Positions 35,512-47,078 of a stretch of 64,000 nt of DNA are shown one piece after another. Within the stretch, counting starts at the first letter, position 1, and each line of letters opens with the position of its first letter. This stretch comes from Sporichthya brevicatena (GTDB lineage: Bacteria > Actinomycetota > Actinomycetes > Sporichthyales > Sporichthyaceae). The translations under genes and the position numbers were made by a program. Below the pieces are notes generated by a model. That model worked only from the letters and a program-made list of their open reading frames with translations, was not told where the DNA came from and ran no database searches. Location: contig NZ_BAAAHE010000025.1 of assembly GCF_039525035.1 (NCBI RefSeq), forward strand, positions 36,174 to 100,173, read 5' to 3'.

Positions 35512-37098
35512 GTGGTCTCCTCCCTCCCCGCCTCCGCCCGCACCGCCGCACCCGCGGCGGGGCGTGGGCGGCTGGAGCGGCTGGAGCCGTTCGCGCTGCC
35601 GGCGCTCGCGGTCGCGGTCGCGCTCGGGGTGGCGTTGCGGCTGTGGTCGACGGGGCCCCTGTGGCTCGACGAGGCCCAGACCGTTCAGTTCGCCCGCGTC
35701 CCGCTCGCGGACCTGCACGAGGCGCTGAAGACCGACGGCGCACCGCCGCTGTACTACGCCCTGCTGCACGGCTGGCTCGACCTGCTGGCGACGTTCGGGG
35801 TGGGGGACAGCGCGTGGGCGGCGCGTTCGCTGTCGATGGTGTTCTCGCTGGCGACGCTCCCGCTGGCCTACCTGGCCGGCCGGCGGCTCGGCGGGTCGCG
35901 CCGGCACGGGGAGATCGCACTCCTGCTCTTCGCGGTCAACCCCTGGTCGGTGCGGTACGCCGGCGAGGCGCGGATGTACTCGCTGGTCGTCCTGCTCGTG
36001 CTGTGCGCGCTGCTCGCGATGGAGCGGCTGCGCCGGAACCCCGGCCCGTGGCCCGCGGTCGCGCTCGGTGCGGTCACCGCGGCGCTGCTCTACACGCACT
36101 ACTGGGCGATGTTCCTGCTCGTCACGGTCGGCGCGGTGCTGCTGGTCCGTGCCGTCCGCAGCCAGGAGGACCGGCGCAGCTCGCGGCTGGCGCTGACCGG
36201 CATGGCCGCCGGAGGTGTGGCCTTCCTGCCGTGGTTCCCGACCGTGCTCTACCAGTCCGACCGCACCGGCGCCCCGTGGGCGTCCCGGCCGGACCTGGGC
36301 TCGATCGCGATCCTGCCCGCCGAGTGGTGGGGCGGCTTCGGTCCGGTCGGGAGCACGCTCGCCCTGCTCGTCGTGCCGCTCTCCCTGCTTGCGGTGTTCG
36401 CGCGGCGGCGCCCCGGGACCTCGACGATCACGTTCGTCCGGCCGCTGGGGGTGACGGCCCGGCTCGCCGTCGTCGCCGGCGGGACGCTGCTGGTCGCGCT
36501 GGGGATCTGCCTGGCGACCGGGGGAGCGGTGGTCGGCCGGTACACGGCCGTCGTCGTCCCGCTGGTCCTGCTGCTGCTCGTCTTCGGGGTGCTGACCCTG
36601 CCGCCGGTCGCCGGCGTGAGCGTGCTCGCCACGTTCGCCACCCTGGGCCTGCTCGGCAGCCTGACGATGGCGACCACCCCGCACACCCAGGCCGGCCGGA
36701 TCGCCGCCCTGCTGAACGAGAACAGCAAGCCCGGTGACCTCGTCGTCTACTGCCCGGACCAGCTGGCCCCGGCCGTGGAGTCCGAGCTGACCGCAACCGG
36801 CCTGGAGAAGCTGACGCTCCCGGCGCAGGCGAACCCGGCCGTCGTCGACTGGACCGACTACGAGGAACAGATCGCCAAGCTCAGCCCGCGGGTCCTCGCG
36901 GACGGGATCGCGGACTACGTCCAGGCCGGCTCGAACGTGACCGTCTGGTACGTCTCCGGGGTGGGCTACCGGACCCACAGTCGCGTCTGCATCAGCCTGC
37001 GTGACCGTCTCGTCGCCGAACTGGGGATCCCGGCACTGGTGCACGACCGCACGGGTCGCGGCTACGAGAAGGCCAGCCTGGAGCGATTCCGGCGCTGA
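35512..37098 (+). CDS. GT39-like membrane glycosyltransferase
   Basis: The 528-residue product has 9-11 hydrophobic segments. The first outer loop holds GPLWLDEAQTV (about 46-56) with the Asp-Glu used as metal/catalytic pair by GT-C enzymes, then DGAPPLYYALLHGWLDL, and YAGEARMYSLVVL. These are hallmarks of the dolichyl-phosphate-mannose-type GT39/GT83 families that use polyprenyl-phosphate sugars outside the membrane. The C-terminal 130 residues form a soluble domain. It probably works with the oxidoreductase gene upstream on a surface glycan. Confidence 0.85.
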   Translation: MVSSLPASARTAAPAAGRGRLERLEPFALPALAVAVALGVALRLWSTGPLWLDEAQTVQFARVPLADLHEALKTDGAPPLYYALLHGWLDLLATFGVGDSAWAARSLSMVFSLATLPLAYLAGRRLGGSRRHGEIALLLFAVNPWSVRYAGEARMYSLVVLLVLCALLAMERLRRNPGPWPAVALGAVTAALLYTHYWAMFLLVTVGAVLLVRAVRSQEDRRSSRLALTGMAAGGVAFLPWFPTVLYQSDRTGAPWASRPDLGSIAILPAEWWGGFGPVGSTLALLVVPLSLLAVFARRRPGTSTITFVRPLGVTARLAVVAGGTLLVALGICLATGGAVVGRYTAVVVPLVLLLLVFGVLTLPPVAGVSVLATFATLGLLGSLTMATTPHTQAGRIAALLNENSKPGDLVVYCPDQLAPAVESELTATGLEKLTLPAQANPAVVDWTDYEEQIAKLSPRVLADGIADYVQAGSNVTVWYVSGVGYRTHSRVCISLRDRLVAELGIPALVHDRTGRGYEKASLERFRR

Positions 37099-37160
37099 GG
37101 CCCGGGCGCGACCTCGGTAGGCTGCCCAGTTGACGCTGGGACTATCGAGGGAGCTTGCGC

Positions 37161-39851
<2,691 letters not shown>

Positions 39852-39861
39852 CCCTTCCCGT

Positions 39862-39907
39862 TGCGTCCGGCCGACTGGGGCCTATAGCCCACAGTTGGCC
39901 GGACGCA
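39862..39907 (+). terminator. Strong hairpin after ppdK
   Basis: TGCGTCCGGCC (39862-39872) pairs perfectly with GGCCGGACGCA (39897-39907) over 11 bp, and part of the inner sequence (ACTG/CAGT) can extend it. It begins 10 bp after the ppdK stop. There is no T-run. Confidence 0.7.
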
Positions 39908-39941
39908 CGGTGTCGTCGGGGCGGCCTAGGGTGGGCGTCTG

Positions 39942-41180
39942 ATGGACAGTGAGGGGTACCCCGCCGGGTACGGCGACGCGGACGCCGAGCGCTGGGTCGC
40001 CGAGCCGCCCAAGTCGACCGAGCGGACGGCGTTCGCGCGGGACCGGGCGCGCGTGCTGCACTCGGCCGCGTTGCGGCGCCTGGCGGCCAAGACCCAGGTG
40101 GTCGCCCCGGGGACCGACGACTTCGCGCGGAACCGGCTCACGCACTCGCTCGAGGTCGGGCAGATCGGCCGGGAACTCGGCGCCTGGCTCGGGGCCGACG
40201 CGGATCTGGTGGAGACCGCCTGCCTCGCCCACGACCTCGGCCATCCGCCGTTCGGGCACAACGGGGAGGACGCGCTCGACACCGCGGCGTTCGCGTGCGG
40301 CGGGTTCGAGGGCAACGCCCAGACGTTGCGCGTCCTCACCCGTCTGGAGGGCAAGACGTTCCGCGACGACGGCCGCAGCGTCGGGCTCAACCTGACGCGG
40401 GCCGCGCTCGACGCCACCGTGAAGTACCCGTGGCCGCGCCGGGAGGGCCTGCGCAAGTTCGGCCACTACCCGGACGACGCCGACGCCTACGCCTGGCTCC
40501 GGGCGGGCGCGCGCTCCGGGCGGCGGTGCCTGGAGGCGCAGGTCATGGACTTCGCCGACGACGTGGCGTACTCCGTCCACGACGTCGAGGACGGCATCCA
40601 GGCCGGGATGATCGACCTCGGGGCGCTGGGCTCGGCGGGGGAGCGCGCCGACCTGGCGGCGCTGGCCGCGCGGAACTACCTCTCCGATCTCGACCCGGCC
40701 GAGCTCGACGACGCCGCCGCGACCCTCACGCAGCTGCCGTGGTGGCCGCAGCACCCGGACCGGACCCGGCGGGGGCTCGCGGCGCTGAAGAACATGACCA
40801 GCCAGCTGATCAGCCGGTTCTGCCTCGCGGCCCAGGCCGCGACCCGGCAGCACCACGGGCCGGGTCCCCTGACCCGCTACGCCGCCGACCTCTGCGTGCC
40901 CCGCGAGACCCAGGTCGAGATCGCGCTGCTCAAGACCGTCGCCGCCCGGTACGTCATGCACACCGAGGCCCGCGAGACGCTCCAGGCCCGCGAGCGTGCG
41001 GTCATCGCCGAGCTCGTCGACGCCCTGGAGACCGGCGCGCCGGAAACCCTCGACCCGGCGTTCGCGGTCGACTTCACCGCCGCGGCGGACGACGCCGCCC
41101 GGCGTCGGGTGGTGCTCGACCAGATCGCATCGCTGTCCGACACGTCCGCCCTTGCCCTGCACGCGCGGCTCTGCCGCTGA
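39942..41180 (+). CDS. dgt: dGTPase-like deoxynucleoside triphosphate triphosphohydrolase
   Basis: The 412-residue HD-domain protein shows [21 protein letters not shown], then [19 protein letters not shown] with the metal-binding HD pair, and [19 protein letters not shown]. It cleaves dNTPs to nucleosides and triphosphate. TAGGGT about 11 bp upstream suggests a leaderless or near-leaderless transcript. In many actinobacteria dgt is followed by dnaG, but here the next gene is a secreted protein, so the usual pairing is broken. Confidence 0.94.
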   Translation: MDSEGYPAGYGDADAERWVAEPPKSTERTAFARDRARVLHSAALRRLAAKTQVVAPGTDDFARNRLTHSLEVGQIGRELGAWLGADADLVETACLAHDLGHPPFGHNGEDALDTAAFACGGFEGNAQTLRVLTRLEGKTFRDDGRSVGLNLTRAALDATVKYPWPRREGLRKFGHYPDDADAYAWLRAGARSGRRCLEAQVMDFADDVAYSVHDVEDGIQAGMIDLGALGSAGERADLAALAARNYLSDLDPAELDDAAATLTQLPWWPQHPDRTRRGLAALKNMTSQLISRFCLAAQAATRQHHGPGPLTRYAADLCVPRETQVEIALLKTVAARYVMHTEARETLQARERAVIAELVDALETGAPETLDPAFAVDFTAAADDAARRRVVLDQIASLSDTSALALHARLCR

Positions 41181-41299
41181 TCGCCTGGGTTGAGTTAGTC
41201 TCAGCGCATTCACAGTGCAAACGGTGGGTAACGGCATTGCCACGGGGTGTTCATGCCGCGTAGACCCGTCGGGTCGGTAATCGTCAGGGGAGGGACCTC

Positions 41300-43033
41300 A
41301 TGCGGGGGCTTCGGTCGACGCTGCGCGCAGGCGCACACACAGGGAACAGGACCATCACCAGAACCGGGATGGTGATCGCGGGCGCGGCCGTCGCCCTCGC
41401 CGGGCTCCCGGGCCTCGCGGCGCCCGCGGCCGCGGCCGGCAACGGGATGATCGCGTACACCGGCGGCGACGTGGGCGACGGACCGGAGGTCCCGTCGGCG
41501 TACGCCGTCTCGCCCGCCGGAGGGACGCCGAAGACGATCAGCGCGGGCTCCGTGAGCGACGCCGGCGTGACGGTCGCGGTCTACCCGGTGTACTCGCCGG
41601 ACGGGAAGAAGGTGGCGTTCTCCCGCGGGTCCGTCGGCGAGGCGCCGTCGGTCCGCGTGTTCGTCGCTAACGCCGACGGGTCGAACCCCGTCGCGGTGAC
41701 GCAGACCGCGGGTGGCGAGGGGCCGGCGCGGTTGGACGTCGTCGCCGGGTTCTCGCCCGACGGCACCAAGCTCGCGTTCACCCGCCAGGTGGCGGGCGGG
41801 GAGGGAGGGTCCCCATCGATCCAGACGTGGATCGTCGACGTCGCGACCAAGGCCGAGAAGCGGATGGCCCCGGAGGCCGACCGGGCCGCCTTCGGGCTCG
41901 TCGAGGGCTTGTCGGCGAACGGCCACGGGATCTTCTCCCCGGACGGCAAGCAGGTCGTGCTCAACAGCATGTCCGAGGAGTCCGTGTACCGGGCTAACGT
42001 GAGCACCGGCGCGGCGCAGCGCGTGACCGACCCGGCCGCGGGCACCGCGGTGGCGCCGCAGTTCTCCCCGGACGGCAAGCGGATCGCCTTCGGCGCCCGG
42101 TACGAGGTGGCCGAAGGTTGGGAGTGCGGCGTGTTCACGGTCGGGGCCACCGCGACGAATGCGGCCCGTGCGGCGTGGACCCCGGTCACGACCTTCGCGT
42201 GCGACGGCTCGGAGGACACACCCCTGCCCACGTACTCCCCGAACGGCAAGTGGATCGCCTTCGGCACCGCGAGCGAGATGCCGGACCCGGAGGATGCGCA
42301 GCTGCGACTGGTGCCCGCGGCGGGTGGCACGGTCACTGCGTTGACCGCGGTCGCGGAGGGCGCGGCCATGTTCCCGGTGTGGTCCCCCGACAGCACCAAG
42401 GTCGCCTTCGCTCACCTGGTCGCGGACCCGGAGACGGAGTCGACGTCCAGTGCACTCCGCGTGGTCAGCGTTTCCGACCCGACCCACGCCGCGGGGCCGC
42501 CCCTGGCGAGCGGGTCGCTCGTCGTTCCCTCCTCGTGGCAGCGGCTGCCGGACGCGGTGAAGCCGCCCGCGTCGGGTCTGCACGTGTGCAACGCGAAGGC
42601 TCCGGTTCCGGCGGGCTACAAGCTGATCACCGGGACCAAGGGCAAGGACCGTTTGGTCGGGACGAAGGGGAAGGACCTGATCCGCGGTCTGGGCGGGGAT
42701 GACGTGATCGTCGGCAAGGGTGGCGGGGACATCCTGTGCGGCAACGGTGGAAATGACGTGATCCGCGCGGGTTCGGGGAATGACCGGATCTACGGCGGGA
42801 ACGGCAACGACGACCTGCGTGGGTCGAAGGGTGCGGACTTCATCTCCGGCGGCAAGGGCGACGACGTGATCCGCGGTGGCGCGGGTGCGGATGTTCTGAC
42901 GGGTAATCAGGGCAACGATCGTCTGCTCGGGCAGAAGGGTGCCGACGAGATCCACGGCGGCAAGGGGACGGACACCGGCATCGGTGGGCCGGGCAAGGAC
43001 ACGTTCTTCGGCGTGGAGAAGAAGACGCAGTAG
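41300..43033 (+). CDS. Secreted TolB-like beta-propeller with C-terminal RTX calcium-binding repeats
   Basis: The 577-residue product has a signal peptide (hydrophobic core near 24-42, cleavage after APAAAAG). Residues about 50-400 hold PD40 propeller blades with recurring YSPDGKKVAFS, FSPDGTKLAFT, FSPDGKRIAFG, YSPNGKWIAFG and WSPDSTKVAFA. After a linker, about 435-570 is a run of GGxGxD nonapeptides (GGDDVIVGKGGGD, GNDRIYGGNGNDD, GADFISGGKGDDV and others), the RTX-type calcium-binding roll. No protease or lipase domain is present. It is probably an extracellular adhesion, scaffold or sensing protein; the export route would be Sec rather than type I. GC and codon use look like the neighbours. 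Confidence 0.88.
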   Translation: MRGLRSTLRAGAHTGNRTITRTGMVIAGAAVALAGLPGLAAPAAAAGNGMIAYTGGDVGDGPEVPSAYAVSPAGGTPKTISAGSVSDAGVTVAVYPVYSPDGKKVAFSRGSVGEAPSVRVFVANADGSNPVAVTQTAGGEGPARLDVVAGFSPDGTKLAFTRQVAGGEGGSPSIQTWIVDVATKAEKRMAPEADRAAFGLVEGLSANGHGIFSPDGKQVVLNSMSEESVYRANVSTGAAQRVTDPAAGTAVAPQFSPDGKRIAFGARYEVAEGWECGVFTVGATATNAARAAWTPVTTFACDGSEDTPLPTYSPNGKWIAFGTASEMPDPEDAQLRLVPAAGGTVTALTAVAEGAAMFPVWSPDSTKVAFAHLVADPETESTSSALRVVSVSDPTHAAGPPLASGSLVVPSSWQRLPDAVKPPASGLHVCNAKAPVPAGYKLITGTKGKDRLVGTKGKDLIRGLGGDDVIVGKGGGDILCGNGGNDVIRAGSGNDRIYGGNGNDDLRGSKGADFISGGKGDDVIRGGAGADVLTGNQGNDRLLGQKGADEIHGGKGTDTGIGGPGKDTFFGVEKKTQ

Positions 43034-43102
43034 AAGGTCGGCCGGTCGGCCGACCGGGGAGTCGCGGACGGCGGCGGGCCCGCCCGGGGTTAGCCTCGGG
43101 CG

Positions 43103-43774
43103 GTGCTCGCCGCCGTCGTCTGTCCGCACCCGCCGCTGCTGATCCCCGAGGTCGCCTCCGGTGCGTCCCCCGAGCTCGACGACCTGCGTGCGGCGTGCGA
43201 CGCCGCGCTGAAGGTCGGCCTCGCCGCCGGCCCGGAGCGGGTCGTCCTCGTCGGCGCGGGGCCGACCACCGCCGCGTGGGAGCCGGACGCTGCCGGGGCC
43301 CTCGCCGGCTTCGGACTGCCGGGGCCGCCGGCCGAGCTCCCGCTCTCCCTCACCGTCGGCCGCTGGTTGCTGGACCGCGCCGGGTGGGACGGGCCGCGCG
43401 CCCTGCACTCGATCGCCGCCGACGCCGACCTCGCCGCCTGCGCGGCGCTGGGGGAGTCGCTGACGCCCGGCCCTCCCGCGTTGCTGCTCGTGCTCGGCGA
43501 CGCGAGCGCCCGGCGATCCGCGGCCGCGCCGGGGCACCTGGACGACCGCGCTGCGGGCTTCGACGCAGCGGTCGCCGCCGCCCTCGCCGCGGCCGACGTC
43601 GACGCGCTGCTCGGCCTCGACGTCGCCCTGGCGCACCAGTTGATGGCGGCCGGCCGGCCCGCCTGGCAGGTCCTCGCCGGGGCCGCCCGGGGGAGCTCCT
43701 GGCAGGCGACCCTCCACGCGGACGTCGCCCCCTACGGCGTGGGCTACCTCGTGGCCTCCTGGCTGCGGGTCTGA
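43103..43774 (+). CDS. Class III extradiol dioxygenase (LigB)-like domain protein
   Basis: The 223-residue product opens LAAVVCPHPPLLIPEV, the LigB/Memo-type start with a His, and has VVLVGAGPTTAAW where active enzymes have further metal ligands. It is the kind of gene found near miaA in many actinobacteria. Because the later histidines are not clear, catalysis is uncertain. The GTG start is 69 bp after the propeller gene. Confidence 0.72.
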   Translation: MLAAVVCPHPPLLIPEVASGASPELDDLRAACDAALKVGLAAGPERVVLVGAGPTTAAWEPDAAGALAGFGLPGPPAELPLSLTVGRWLLDRAGWDGPRALHSIAADADLAACAALGESLTPGPPALLLVLGDASARRSAAAPGHLDDRAAGFDAAVAAALAAADVDALLGLDVALAHQLMAAGRPAWQVLAGAARGSSWQATLHADVAPYGVGYLVASWLRV

Positions 43775-43804
43775 GGGGTCGCTCGCCTCCGGGGGTTGCC
43801 CGTG

Positions 43805-43844
43805 GGGGTGACACCCTTTTCGGCGCCAGAAAGGGTGTCACCCC
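43805..43844 (+). terminator. 15-bp perfect hairpin, terminator or dispersed palindrome
   Basis: GGGGTGACACCCTTT (43805-43819) and AAAGGGTGTCACCCC (43830-43844) pair perfectly around a 10-base loop that itself contains GGCGCC. It is placed between the convergent LigB-like and LLM genes, where a bidirectional terminator is expected, but its length and symmetry are unusual for one. Confidence 0.65.
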
Positions 43845-43869
43845 TCCTGGGACGGGAGTGACTCAGCTG

Positions 43870-43909
43870 CATCGGCGCATCGGCGCATCGGCGCATCAGC
43901 GCATGAGCG
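43870..43909. repeat. 8-bp tandem repeat across the LLM gene stop codon
   Basis: Three perfect copies of CATCGGCG (43870-43893) are followed by CATCAGCG and CATGAGCG (to 43909). The stop codon and last codons of the LLM gene lie in the two variant copies, so the array extends from coding into non-coding DNA. It looks like recent slippage. Confidence 0.75.
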
Positions 43910-44867
43910 CGGCGAACGCTTCCAGTTCCCGCGGGGCGTCGCGGTTCGCGATGTGGAAGCTGACCTCGGTGACGCCCGCCGACTCGAGGTCGTCGAGCCG
44001 CTTGCGCAGCTCGTCCGCGGTGCCGGTGAACGTCGCCGCGGCGACGAACTCGGCGGGGATGAGCTCGCGGTCGATCGCGTTCAACGTGTGGGCGTGACCC
44101 TCATGGATCGTCAGGTGCCGGGCGGACGCCGGGATCGCCTCCACGCGCTCGCGCCAGGCCCGGCCGTTGGGTAAGCCCTCCAGCGCCTCGAGCCAGCCGA
44201 AGTCGTACATCCCGTGGTACGCCAGGGCGGCGGCCGGTCCGGCGACGTCGACGACACGCGGGGACGTCGGCGACTCGCCCTCGGCCAGCACGGTGCCGAG
44301 CGCGACCCGCAGCGACCAGTCGAAGCCCGCGGGCGGATCCATCAGCGAGGAACTGACGCCGTCGCCGACGCGACGCGCGGCCTCCAGGCCCCGGGGGCCC
44401 TCCGCCGCCACGACGATCGGCACCTCCAGTGGGCGAGCGACCGTGACGCCGTCCTCGTGGAGCATGCGCAGCCGGCGGCCCTCGTGCTCGACCTCCTCGC
44501 CCCGGAGCAGGGCCCGCAGCGTCTCCACGTAGCTCTCCACCTCGGCCCAGCGCACCGGCGGCCGGCCGAGCAGCCGGGCCGCGGAGAACCCGGATCCGAC
44601 GCCGACGGCCACCCGGCCGGGCGCCAGGCGGGCCAGGGTGGCGACGGCCGCCGCCGCGGTCATGACGTGCCGCGTGTGCGGGACGAGCACGCCCGGGGCG
44701 AGGCCGATCCGGGACGTCCGCTGCGCGGCCAGCGCGAGCGTCATCCAGACGTCGGTGAACACGGCGGGCGAGTCGTAGCACCAGGCGCGGTGGAAGCCGA
44801 GTTGTTCGGCGAACGCGATGTGGTCGGGCGTGTCCGCCGCGGGCGCGAAGCTGCAGGAGAAGAGCAT
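43896..44867 (-). CDS. LLM-class F420/FMN-dependent oxidoreductase
   Basis: The 323-residue product matches luciferase-like monooxygenases: FAEQLGFHRAWCYDS, ALAAQRTSRIGLAPGVLVPHTRHVMTAAAAVATLARLAPGRVAVGVGSGFSAARLLGRPP, and VPIVVAAEGPRGLEAARRVGDGV. The VGVGSG and PIVVAAEGP patterns are those of actinobacterial F420-dependent members. Substrate unknown. The start at 44867 faces the ECF sigma gene with about 107 bp between. Confidence 0.9.
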   Translation of the reverse strand: MLFSCSFAPAADTPDHIAFAEQLGFHRAWCYDSPAVFTDVWMTLALAAQRTSRIGLAPGVLVPHTRHVMTAAAAVATLARLAPGRVAVGVGSGFSAARLLGRPPVRWAEVESYVETLRALLRGEEVEHEGRRLRMLHEDGVTVARPLEVPIVVAAEGPRGLEAARRVGDGVSSSLMDPPAGFDWSLRVALGTVLAEGESPTSPRVVDVAGPAAALAYHGMYDFGWLEALEGLPNGRAWRERVEAIPASARHLTIHEGHAHTLNAIDRELIPAEFVAAATFTGTADELRKRLDDLESAGVTEVSFHIANRDAPRELEAFAALMR

Positions 44868-44974
44868 TATTGCGACTCCCTGTCTCGAATATCGGCAGCC
44901 TAGCCCGTGGCCGATCGCGAAAAAAGAGGCGCGGGAGGCGTCGGAGTTCTCCCGCGAGCGACGACGATGAGGAT

Positions 44975-45523
44975 GTGAGCGCGCAATCGGCGAGAGCGGA
45001 CGCGGAGGAGGACCTCCTTGCGCTCTACGACGTCGCGCTCCCGCAGGTGTACGGCTACCTGCTGCGTCGGTGCGGGACGCGGGCCGTCGCGGAGGACCTG
45101 ACGGCCGAGACGTTCCTGGCCGCCGTCGACGCGACGCGGCGACCCGATCCGCCGGCGATCGACGTCGCCTGGCTGATCGGGACCGCCCGGCACAAACTCG
45201 TCGACCACTGGCGGCGCCTGGCGCGCGAGGAACGGAATCTGCGGGCCGTCGAGGCACCCGCCGAGGCGGAGGACCCGTGGGACGCCACCCTCGACGCCCT
45301 CACGGCGCAGGCCGCCCTGGAGCGGCTCGGACCGCACCACCGCGTGGCCCTGACGTTGCGTTACCTGGATGACCTGACGGTCCCTCAGGTTGCTGCCGCG
45401 CTCGGTCGCACACGCCACGCCACCGAGGCCCTGATCGTCCGGGCCCGGGCGGCATTCCGCTCCGCGTACGACGAGACCGCCGTCGAGGAGAACACGACCG
45501 GGAAGGAGGTCGACCGTGGCTGA
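44975..45523 (+). CDS. ECF-type RNA polymerase sigma factor
   Basis: The product (182 residues from the GTG at 44975) has region 2 (YDVALPQVYGYLLRRCGTRAVAEDLTAETFLAAVDA) and region 4 (LGPHHRVALTLRYLDDLTVPQVAAALGRTRHATEALIVRARAAFR). The true start is unsure because the GAGGA site abuts the GTG; the frame is open upstream. The downstream gene overlaps by eight bases and begins with an extension typical of such sigma-linked proteins. Confidence 0.85.
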   Translation: MSAQSARADAEEDLLALYDVALPQVYGYLLRRCGTRAVAEDLTAETFLAAVDATRRPDPPAIDVAWLIGTARHKLVDHWRRLAREERNLRAVEAPAEAEDPWDATLDALTAQAALERLGPHHRVALTLRYLDDLTVPQVAAALGRTRHATEALIVRARAAFRSAYDETAVEENTTGKEVDRG

Positions 45524-46793
45524 CCCGTTGGACGTCCTGCGAGGCCCGGACGGCCCCGTGGGCCCGGACCCGACGTTCGCGGCCCGGCTGCGAGCGCGCC
45601 TGGAGCGCGCCCTCGCGGCCCCGGAAGGAGTCGATGTGAGCAGCACCGCCCTGGAGATCGAGCCGACGGCCACCCTGCCGCCGCTGACCACCGCCCTGAC
45701 CCCGTACCTGACCGTCGCGGACGGCCGGGGCGCGATCGGCTGGTACGCCGAGGTGTTCGGTGCCCTCGTGGCCGAACCGCCCTACGAGATGCCGGACGGG
45801 CGGATCGGGCATGCGGAGCTCCGGGTCGGTGGGGCGCGGCTCTACCTGGCCGACGAGTTCCCCGATCTGGATCTGGGTGCGCCCACCGGCGTCACGTCGG
45901 TGACGCTGCACCTCGCGGTCACCGACGTCGACGCGACCGTCGCCGCGGCGCGCGCAGCAGGAGCCACGGTCGAGCGGGAGCCGGCGGACTACCCCTACGG
46001 CCGCAACGGCGTGGTCCGCGACCCGTTCGGGCACCGCTGGCTGCTGGACCAGGCCGCGGCACCCGCCGGGTTCGCCGAGGGCGAGGGCGACGTCGGCTAC
46101 CTGTCGCTGTGGGTCCGCGACCTCGACCGGGCGGAGGCGTTCTACGCCCACGTCCTCGGCTGGACGTTCGCCGAGCGGAACCCGCACGCCCGGGCGGTGT
46201 CGGGCTCGATGTCGCGGGCGATCGTGGCCCTGGACGCCCCCAACGCCGAGTTCTGGCCCGACCCGCGGCCAGGGGCGTTCGCGTCCCGCGCCGTCGCGGA
46301 CATCGACGCCGCTGTCGCGCGGGTGCGTGCCGCCGGTGGGCGTGCGAGCGACCCCCAGGACACCCCGTACGGGCGCAGCGCGGACTGCGTGGACGATCAG
46401 GGCCTGCCGTTCTCGCTGCACGAGCGGGGGCCGGGGGAGCCGCGGCCGGCGGCGAACGGGGAGCGCCACGGGGACGTCGCGTACGTGACGGTCCTGACTC
46501 CGGACTCGGCCCGCTTCCGGGCGTTCTCGGAGTCGGTGTTCGGGTGGACGTTCAGCCCCGGCCGGGTCGCGGACGGCTGGGGCGTCGACGGACCCGCCCC
46601 GATGACCGGGGTGGCCGGCGGCTCGGAGCACCCGGAACTGGTGCCGATGTACCGCGTGGACGACATCGCGGCCGCGGTCGAGCGCGTCCGTGAGGCCGGC
46701 GGCACCGCCACCGATCCGGAGCACCAGCCGTACGGCCAGTGGTCACAGTGCACCGACGATCAGGGGCTGCCCTTCCACCTCGGGCAACTCTGA
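45516..46793 (+). CDS. Sigma-linked protein with three VOC (glyoxalase-like) domains
   Basis: The 425-residue product has an N-terminal leader of about 50 residues (MADPLDVLRGPDGPVGPDPTFAARLRARLERAL) and then three VOC units: about 60-165 (TPYLTVADGRGAIGWYAEVFGALV...DPFGHRWLLDQ), 178-290 (VGYLSLWVRDLDRAEAFYAHVLGWTF) and 312-425 (VAYVTVLTPDSARFRAFSESVFGWTF...DDQGLPFHL). The leader resembles the short N-terminus of proteins encoded directly after ECF sigma genes. The fusion suggests a soluble partner that senses a small molecule through the VOC domains and controls the sigma factor; this is inference. Confidence 0.82.
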   Translation: MADPLDVLRGPDGPVGPDPTFAARLRARLERALAAPEGVDVSSTALEIEPTATLPPLTTALTPYLTVADGRGAIGWYAEVFGALVAEPPYEMPDGRIGHAELRVGGARLYLADEFPDLDLGAPTGVTSVTLHLAVTDVDATVAAARAAGATVEREPADYPYGRNGVVRDPFGHRWLLDQAAAPAGFAEGEGDVGYLSLWVRDLDRAEAFYAHVLGWTFAERNPHARAVSGSMSRAIVALDAPNAEFWPDPRPGAFASRAVADIDAAVARVRAAGGRASDPQDTPYGRSADCVDDQGLPFSLHERGPGEPRPAANGERHGDVAYVTVLTPDSARFRAFSESVFGWTFSPGRVADGWGVDGPAPMTGVAGGSEHPELVPMYRVDDIAAAVERVREAGGTATDPEHQPYGQWSQCTDDQGLPFHLGQL

Positions 46794-46830
46794 CCCAGGG
46801 ATCTGACGCCAGGGATCCGACGCCGGAGGG

Positions 46831-47022
46831 TCAGGCGGAACTGCCGTCGTTCTCGACGAGGCCCTGCAGCTTCTCGACCCCGGTGTCGATCTTGTCGGAG
46901 TACTTGCCGCCGGTCTTGCCGTCGACCAGGTCGCCGAGCTTCTCGGCGGCGGCGTCGATCTTGTCGTCGTGCTCGGTGGCGAGGTCCTTCGCCTTGTTCA
47001 CGAGATCGCCGAACTTACCCAT
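46831..47022 (-). CDS. MT0933-type small antitoxin-like protein (copy 1)
   Basis: The 63-residue product, MGKFGDLVNKAKDLATEHDDKIDAAAEKLGDLVDGKTGGKYSDKID and a short tail, fits the MT0933/Rv0909 antitoxin-like family with its conserved DKxTGGKxxDKID core. GGGAGG precedes the ATG at 47022. No toxin gene of the Rv0910 type is adjacent. The next gene is a paralogue. Confidence 0.82.
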   Translation of the reverse strand: MGKFGDLVNKAKDLATEHDDKIDAAAEKLGDLVDGKTGGKYSDKIDTGVEKLQGLVENDGSSA

Positions 47023-47078
47023 GACCGCCTCCCGGGCGTCGCTGGAACGCAACGCCCGGAAGGTTATCGGGATTCGGG

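Noticed and set aside
33895..37044. 1049-codon open frame on the minus strand
   Set aside because: It is antisense to the oxidoreductase and glycosyltransferase genes; long antisense frames are common in very GC-rich DNA and this one shows no domain pattern.
46794..46830. Direct repeat (GGGATCYGACGCC) after the VOC gene as a mobile-element scar
   Set aside because: Only two short imperfect copies with no flanking signature; chance or slippage is enough to explain it.
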